From Gnetum montanum (Eukaryota; Streptophyta; Gnetopsida; Gnetales; Gnetaceae): 38,707 bases of DNA. Of this stretch, positions 34,331 to 38,707 are shown piece by piece. Each line of letters starts with the position of its first letter. The first letter of the stretch is position 1. The position numbers were made by a program, and so were the translations under genes. The notes beneath the pieces are model-generated. The model searched no databases. It saw only the letters and a program-made list of their open reading frames with translations, and was not told the origin of the DNA. The stretch is taken from positions 20,364-59,070 of the forward strand of contig MNCI01017629.1 in the NCBI GenBank assembly GCA_015680685.1, given 5' to 3'.

Positions 34331-34431
34331 GGCTTGAGGAAGCTAGGTCTAAGTTCCATGCCTTAGTCAAGTTTTTGTTGCTTGAGTCGTTCTTGTTTCA
34401 AAGTGTTAGGCTGAAATTTTGTCGTGTTTCA

Positions 34432-35127
34432 AGTTGCTTGCATGTTTTCTAATTATGGTATGTAAATTTTCATTTAAGGTTTCTAATGGTCTTTGAATTA
34501 CTAGATTTGGAGCTATAGTTGAGTTTTAGTGATTTTTCTCCTATAGTCACACAAATTGGTGCTTCTAGGTTGTGGTGGTTTTACCCCTTGGATATGGGCA
34601 AGATTGACATACTAAATGATTTTTTGTGTCAATGTCCCATGCCACTAAGAATACTAGGGGGTGGGGGGGAGGGGGTTAAAAGGGGTGTAGCATTAGTTTC
34701 ATGAATGTTAGAAAATTCTTTCTATTTTTTACCATTGATTTCCTATGGCTATTTTTCTTGGCTTAAGGGTTGTTGTATAAGCATTATCCAAAGTTTGTCA
34801 AAATGTTATACAATGTTTTGGTAGTGTTCTTAGTTTTGGTTGATGATGTAAACATTGTTATGTTTTGGTTGATATGTTCCAAGGTTATTTAGGCCATGAG
34901 AATATTTATTTTTAGGATTTTCAAAGGAATTTTAACTAACACTGTAAATTTTTTATGGTGGCTAATTTCATCACTAACTAGGATGTTTGACAAACTTTCC
35001 TAATAAATTATAAGTGTTGGTGTAATTTTTGTCATACTTGGCTATGGATTTTTCTATTTTTAGTTTTTCTAATTTTTTCTAAGTGTTAAAGATATGGTTC
35101 TAATGGTTTATTTTGTTTCCTTTGTAG
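34432..35127. other. non-coding right flank of E1
   Basis: Begins with AGTTG, the near-match to the left flank GGTTG. No gene is visible. It contains a G-rich run at 34657-34675 (G4-5, T, G7, A, G5 pattern). It ends in a pyrimidine-rich stretch and TTTGTAG at about 35128, which resembles a plus-strand splice acceptor. Confidence 0.5.
34656..34676 (+). other. G-rich run, possible G-quadruplex
   Basis: Three runs of five, seven and five G separated by single T and A. The middle run could be split to give four G-tracts. No gene start is nearby. Confidence 0.4.
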
Positions 35128-35319
35128 GGCTTTCCTTAAGCCCATCCTAATTATGGTGGAGCTAGTGGGGATAGTATGTTGTGTTAGTCTACCCAAACCC
35201 AACACTCCTTCCATCAATATGGTCCTAAAGTAGGTTTTTTTATGGTTCTATCCAAGGACATGAGAATTCCTTACCTACCTCCTATAGAACTTTAGTGTGA
35301 TGATGAGGTCACACTTGTT
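35128..35319 (+). pseudogene. decayed plus-strand coding segment (possible exon)
   Basis: After an acceptor-like TTTGTAG, one frame reads PNYGGASGDSM, STQTQHSFHQYGPKVGFF, VLSKDMRIPYLPPIEL and CDDEVTLV, with stops only at CCT-TAA, TGT-TAG and CTT-TAG, where Gln codons would be restored by T-to-C. The regular Gln/Pro/Ser composition and the stop pattern argue for former coding. I do not recognise the family; a gag-like or transposon-associated protein is possible. It may belong with the ORF at 14672-14878 on the other side of E1. Confidence 0.35.
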
Positions 35320-36467
35320 TGCATACACAATTAGGATTATAGCAATTGAAAATGTCGGTGGCTGGAACACCAAGAGGTTGTCGAGTGAAAAGTTTAACCC
35401 TAGATCCGTGCGAGGGCCATGCTAGATAAAATGGAAGCAGGGCATCCTAAATGGTCTAGTCGATCAGATAGAGACTTAATCGGTGTAACTTAACCTTATG
35501 TGAATGTTATTTTAAATTTGAAATATGCCAAGGTGGAACAAAGTCACTGATCATGATGAGCTTAGTTATTTCTAACAAGTTGTAAAGCTAGCTAGAGATG
35601 TCTTGATGCCTCTATCAACTTTACATTACTTATGCTGTCTAGAGCATTGTCATAGTGTAGCTGCATACTAAACTGTGCTACACTATATAGCGTAGTGCAT
35701 TGACGTAGCGTAGCTGCTTGCTACACTATGCTACGCTATGTAGTGTAGCACAGTGTAGCCATCGATTTGAACAGAAAACTTACATTGGAATCAATAGCAT
35801 TTTTTGGAAGCCTTCACACATGCTGGGTTAACCTTTGGAGCACTTCATTGATTTGCATATTTGCTACACTATGCTACGCTATGTATCGTAGCATAGTGTA
35901 GCAGCCAATGTAACATGCATTGCTATCAAGATTGCTGGATTTCACAAGGAAAGTTTGCATGTGGTTCAAGGGCTAACTAAGGAAAGGTAGTTTTGGAGGC
36001 CACAATGCTGTTACATATAATCCTTTTGCCAAAATAGCTTGACAAAGGAGTTTGTGTGTGCTTCACCCTTGATACACTATGCTATGCTATGTAGCATAGC
36101 ATAGCATAGCGTCCTGTGTTGGCTGAATTCTGTCTTTGCCTTGCATGGACATCTTGCTAAAACTTGTATTCAGATGCTTAATTGATTTTTTGAAGGCTTT
36201 CTACGCTGCTCAATGTAGTGTAGCATAGTAGACTTCTCCACTAGAAAACTTACGGAATTTTTTTTCCCATCCTAGCATAGTTTTTACATAGATTGACAAC
36301 TGGGTGAATTGTCCAGGTGGGCAAGCCGAAGAGTCCATCAGGCCTATCAGCTCTAGAGGTAGAAAACTTGCTAGACTACACAATCTAATCTCAGTGCTTA
36401 CAATTCCTACCAAACTATCATGAGGATACACTTGTGGAAATCCTTGTCTAAATTTTATGGTGTTTCA
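35320..36467 (-). mobile_element. LTR (3' copy) of a third related element, E2
   Basis: The right end is firm: on the minus strand TGAAACACCATAAAATTTAG starts at 36467, right after the same purine tract (AAAAAGAGGGGCC). The left end near 35320 is tentative. It is proposed because the first 150 bp (TGTCGGTGGCTGGA, then GTGCGAGGGC, then AAATGGTCTAGT) resemble the first 150 bp of the E1 LTR (ATCGGTGTAGGGCTGGA, GTGTGAGGGC, GGATGGTCT). It is therefore a shorter relative of E1. It contains an array of hairpins. Confidence 0.5.
35651..36233. repeat. array of related hairpins built on GCTACACTATGCTACGCTA
   Basis: The clearest units: 35720-35759 with 19-bp arms (17 of 19 paired) and a 2-base loop; 35863-35902 with 19-bp arms (18 of 19 paired) and a TG loop; and 36074-36110, where TAGCATAGC is repeated. 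Weaker or half units lie at about 35651-35712 and 36200-36233. All share the arm GCTACACTATGCTACGCTA or its variants. Several palindromic copies within 600 bp are not expected by chance. Confidence 0.85.
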
Positions 36468-36534
36468 TAGGCCCCTCTTTTTCGACGTATAAAGGATGGG
36501 CCCAAGGGACACCAACAAAGAATACAAAACACCA
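36458..36534 (-). repeat. PPT-spanning imperfect palindrome, copy in E2
   Basis: Starts TGGTGTTTCATAGGCCCCTC and ends ACAAAACACCA. The outer arms are identical to those of E1 and E3, but the inner pair is weaker (CGACGT against ACACCAAC). Minus-strand purine tract followed directly by the LTR start. Confidence 0.75.
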
Positions 36535-37190
36535 TGAAAGATAAGATGCTAACATCACTCTTCAGTAATTTTCTAGATGTCACTTAGCTATGCTTAAGAG
36601 TGCTAGGATAGTCATGTAGGGAAAGGAGCAAGGGTGGATTTGTGAGGACAATTTTAGGAAGGAAAAGATATAGCATAGTGTGGTCCTTTGCTGGAATGCT
36701 TGTGAGGGAGTTGATATGCATGGGCATCTTTCCTTTGCAGGCTTTTGACATCTTGTCAGAATTCTTAGAGATGGTCATTGTGAAACAACTGATGTGCCAT
36801 TTGTTTTAGGAACTTCTTTTTTGAGATTTTTCTCTTTTACACTTTTCTTTTGCTATTTTTCTTTGTTCATTTGCAAAAAGCCTTGTTGTTGTAGGACAAG
36901 TGTCTCCTCCCTAGGATGAGTTGCGTTACATCCATGTGGGGCCTTGACCTACCTACAGATGCTTCCCATGTGGCGAGTTATGTTACACGCATCATGGACT
37001 TTGCCGTTGAGCATATGGGAGGGCTTTACAGGCATTGAAAAAATTTGTAAAATAGGTGTGAAAAGGAGGATTTTAGGTGTAAGAAATAGGTAAAGGAGGT
37101 TAAGGGGGAGGATAGTGTTGGCACATTTTGGACATTTCATGGAATAGGTTGGCATGATAAAACTGGTTAAAAGTTTTTGCAATTTGATAG
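36468..37190 (-). other. 3' internal remnant of E2
   Basis: About 720 bp between the polypurine tract and the ABC-transporter fragment. It has the pyrimidine-rich run (36820-36870) and a G/A-rich stretch (37060-37125) also seen at similar places in E1. No pol sequence is present. Either E2 was truncated or it carries the transporter fragment inside it. Confidence 0.45.
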
Positions 37191-37425
37191 TTGAAAAACT
37201 TAATGGCAATTCCCAAGGGTGCCTATTTCCAGCTTGTCAGTCTTCAGGAGATGCATGAAACAAAAGAAGATATAAAGTAAGATCCTGATGACACGGAAAT
37301 TTCCATCAGTGACTCCTCTTTCATAGTTTTAGGACCAATTTCATCTTTCAGGGAATCCAGAAAAAGTGTAACTTCAAGGAGTAGTGGCAGCTGTCAATTC
37401 AAGGATGATGTAAAAAAAAGAAAAT
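37191..37425 (+). pseudogene. ABCB transporter fragment: end of NBD1 and linker
   Basis: In one frame: KNLMAIPKGAYFQLVSLQEM then HETKEDIK, a stop (TAA), and a Ser-rich linker (DTEISISDSSFIVLG, then SFRESRKSVTSRSS). The GAY.QL..LQE phrase followed by a charged Ser-rich linker is typical of the end of the first nucleotide-binding domain in plant B-type ABC transporters (P-glycoprotein family, which export auxin and other compounds at the plasma membrane). Walker and signature motifs are absent because the upstream part is missing. Two stops directly precede the fragment. Confidence 0.7.
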
Positions 37426-37554
37426 GATGAAAATGAAAAGAAAGAACTAAATATCTTAACTTCACCCTCAAGGACTAGAAAGGAGGGAGATATTGAAGGG
37501 GGTAGATCAAATGTTGAACTAGATGTTTCTCTGACAAGCACGTTTGTTTTACAG

Positions 37555-37710
37555 TGGTAGGGGGTAAACTTGTACAGCACATTCGATCAATGATATTCAA
37601 CAAAGTTGTGTTTCAAGAAATTGGATGGTTTGATAAAGAGTAGAATTCCAGCGGTGCCATAGTTGCAAGACTATTATCAAATGCTTCCAATGTATACCAC
37701 GGATTTGAAA
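37555..37710 (+). pseudogene. ABCB transporter fragment: second transmembrane domain segment
   Basis: After an acceptor-like TTTGTTTTACAG (ending 37554), the frame reads GGKLVQHIRSMIFNKVVFQE, IGWFDKE, stop (TAG), NSSGAIVARLLSNASNV. In plant ABCB proteins the block RIRSM.F..VVHQEI.WFD...NSSGAI.ARLS.DAS.V is highly conserved in the coupling region of a transmembrane domain. It follows the linker fragment in the right order, but about 80-100 residues between them are missing. Clearly a broken copy. Confidence 0.85.
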
Positions 37711-38120
37711 AATGAGTTTGAAAAAATCACAAAGCATAACTTTGGGCAAGCTGCTGTACTACTTTCATCTGCGGGCAATAAATAGGAGGTTAGGTTAGGT
37801 TAGATTAATTGTAAACAAACAATTACTGAAAACTCAGTATCACAGTTCCTAAAAAACGTAACTGGACGTGCTCAGTATCACAGTTCCTGAAAAAGGTAAC
37901 TAGACGTGTTTTTCACGGAAGCTTGCTTGCAACACAAAAATACGGGGCTAGACATGGTGATATAATATATATGTTCTATGATGTAGTATAACTGTACTTT
38001 TGTACTTTGTAGTTGTCTTAGGTCGTGCACCCCCGCATAGCGTGTTAGTATATCTCTAGTTAAATGGTAACGGAGTACTACTAACCGTCATAGACCGAGA
38101 TGACTCCTTGATTCTGCGTG
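37711..38120. other. no gene recognised; contains a 38-bp duplication
   Basis: AT-rich sequence downstream of the ABCB fragment, with a small GGTTA repeat at about 37784-37802 and the tandem duplication at 37833-37908. Nothing else could be supported. Confidence 0.4.
37833..37908. repeat. 38-bp tandem duplication
   Basis: CTCAGTATCACAGTTCCT starts at 37833 and again at 37871; each unit ends GGACGTG or AGACGTG. The copies differ at three positions, so the duplication is relatively young. Confidence 0.9.
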
Positions 38121-38329
38121 CAACATTTTCCTGGATATGGTGGTAGATCTAGTGGTTACTGCATGCAGGCATCTCTCTTTTTGGCCTGACTTTATCGAGG
38201 GCTCCACCTACACTCGCGCCCACAAAAATCCCCCATCTAGAAGGGTTTGGTTCCTGATTCAAATATTTCCAATCTACGGCCGAGGCCATACCTCGAACAT
38301 AGGCTGCACTGAACCGGGAGGAGCCTGAA

Positions 38330-38596
38330 ATGGCAATAGAGGTAGGGCATGGTTTAAGAATCCCAAAGAAACCTCCAGCGCACCATGTCCAGTGGATCAG
38401 CAGCACCAACACGAAACACAACCATGGCAGTAGCAGAGCAACGACAACGAAAAGGAGGACTGTGCGCGGGTGGAAGATCAGTAGTAGCAGATCTGGCAGC
38501 AGGAGGCACAGCCAGCGGGCAACTCACTCAGCATTTCAGAAGAGGCTTGAAAAGCTAAACCATGATATTGCCATGGTATTTCCAGAGCATGTTTAG
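38330..38596 (+). CDS. possible small basic protein, unidentified (doubtful)
   Basis: An 88-codon frame from ATG 38330 in a stretch with clearly more G+C than the rest of the window. The product would be Ser/Arg/His/Lys-rich (TTKRRTVRGWKISSSRSGSR) and end in AFQKRLEKLNHDIAMVFPEH. No family is recognised. On the opposite strand a 90-codon frame (38149-38421) overlaps it, with MASAVDWKYLNQEPNPSRWG near its middle; that reading is also possible. The change in base composition suggests host low-copy DNA or a different repeat, not more of the LTR elements. Confidence 0.25.
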   Translation: MAIEVGHGLRIPKKPPAHHVQWISSTNTKHNHGSSRATTTKRRTVRGWKISSSRSGSRRHSQRATHSAFQKRLEKLNHDIAMVFPEHV

Positions 38597-38707
38597 ACAG
38601 AGATGCCGCACATCACGAAGCGTTTCATATTGTTAACAGTTTTTTTTTACCAATTATAAAGATCGTACGTGGTCCATAGATATATATTTAATTTTGTCAA
38701 GTTAGGG
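38597..38707. other. window end, non-coding
   Basis: AT-rich tail with a T8 run near 38640. Nothing could be supported. Confidence 0.4.

Larger units (their letters stand above)
15352..34431 (-). mobile_element. E1: Tat-type Ty3/gypsy LTR retrotransposon, 19.08 kb, decayed
   Basis: Two direct repeats of about 2.08 kb (15352-17437 and 32349-34431) bound the unit. Each starts TGTACCATCC on the plus strand and ends GTGTTTCA, which gives TG...CA termini. A tRNA primer site adjoins the right LTR and a polypurine tract adjoins the left LTR, so the element reads right to left. Gag, protease, RT, RNase H, a second RNase H of the archaeal type with the TNN motif, and integrase remnants occur in that order; the second RNase H is characteristic of the Tat lineage. 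LTR divergence of roughly 10-15% by eye, mostly transitions, indicates an old insertion. It is disabled by many stops and loss of the integrase core. It is unusual in carrying an opposite-strand gene between protease and RT. Confidence 0.9.
32349..34431 (-). repeat. E1 5' LTR
   Basis: 2083 bp, partner of 15352-17437. On the minus strand it starts TGAAACACGAC at 34431 and ends GGATGGTACA at 32349. The U3 part (about 33.2-34.4 kb) carries the internal repeats of about 190 bp. Most differences from the 3' LTR are C/T or G/A, as expected for methylated silent repeats. Confidence 0.92.

Noticed and set aside
36949-37209. 86-codon minus-strand frame in the E2 3' region
   Set aside because: Pro/Leu/Lys composition from an AG-rich stretch; it runs into the ABCB fragment on the other strand.
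37784-37802. Telomere-like GGTTA repeats
   Set aside because: Only about three units, and plant telomeres are usually TTTAGGG; chance or a tiny microsatellite is enough.

Overview
This window looks like repeat-dominated nuclear DNA from a seed plant with a large genome. It is AT-rich, has almost no intact coding sequence, and is built from old, nested LTR retrotransposons of the Ty3/gypsy Tat type. A gymnosperm or similar large genome is plausible, but the sequence does not prove it. Nothing is bacterial: there are no operons, and no CRISPR arrays or tRNA/rRNA genes were recognised.

Layout. Positions 1-7.4 kb are AT-rich and non-coding, with three blocks of degenerate short repeats. A decayed plus-strand gag lies at 7.39-8.7 kb. 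At about 8.7-12 kb is the 3' end of a minus-strand element (called E3 here): an LTR ending at 10056, a polypurine tract and about 2 kb of 3' internal non-coding DNA. At 12.3-14.5 kb is a degenerate tandem array with a period of about 190 bp (higher order about 385 bp). A small plus-strand ORF follows at 14.67 kb.

The core of the window is one nearly complete minus-strand element, E1, at 15352-34431 (19.08 kb). Its two LTRs of about 2.08 kb are roughly 85-90% identical by eye, and its flanks GGTTG/AGTTG form a one-mismatch target-site duplication. Read right to left it has: 5' LTR with a TATA box, primer binding site (PBS; resembles the tRNA-Asn 3' end), repeat-rich leader, gag, protease, a roughly 6-kb interruption, reverse transcriptase, RNase H, a second archaeal-type RNase H (a Tat hallmark), an integrase that has lost its core, a 3' non-coding region, polypurine tract (PPT) and 3' LTR.

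The roughly 6-kb interruption between protease and RT (about 22.1-28.05 kb) is the most interesting object. It holds a multi-exon gene on the opposite (plus) strand, with canonical splice sites and phase-preserving junctions at three introns. It predicts a globular N-terminal part, an acidic stretch, a coiled-coil part and a short tail ending at 27553. Ogre-type Tat elements are known to have an intron between protease and RT, so the gene may sit in an expanded version of that intron. It is decayed, and its stop codons are mostly explained by C-to-T change.

Right of E1 come a decayed plus-strand exon (35.1-35.3 kb), the LTR and 3' internal end of a third related element (E2, about 35.32-37.19 kb) containing an array of near-perfect hairpins, and fragments of an ABCB (P-glycoprotein type) transporter gene at 37.19-37.71 kb. 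The last 0.6 kb is richer in G+C and may hold a small unidentified ORF. The three elements share a conserved imperfect palindrome of about 78 bp over the PPT/LTR junction, although the rest of their 3' regions has diverged strongly.
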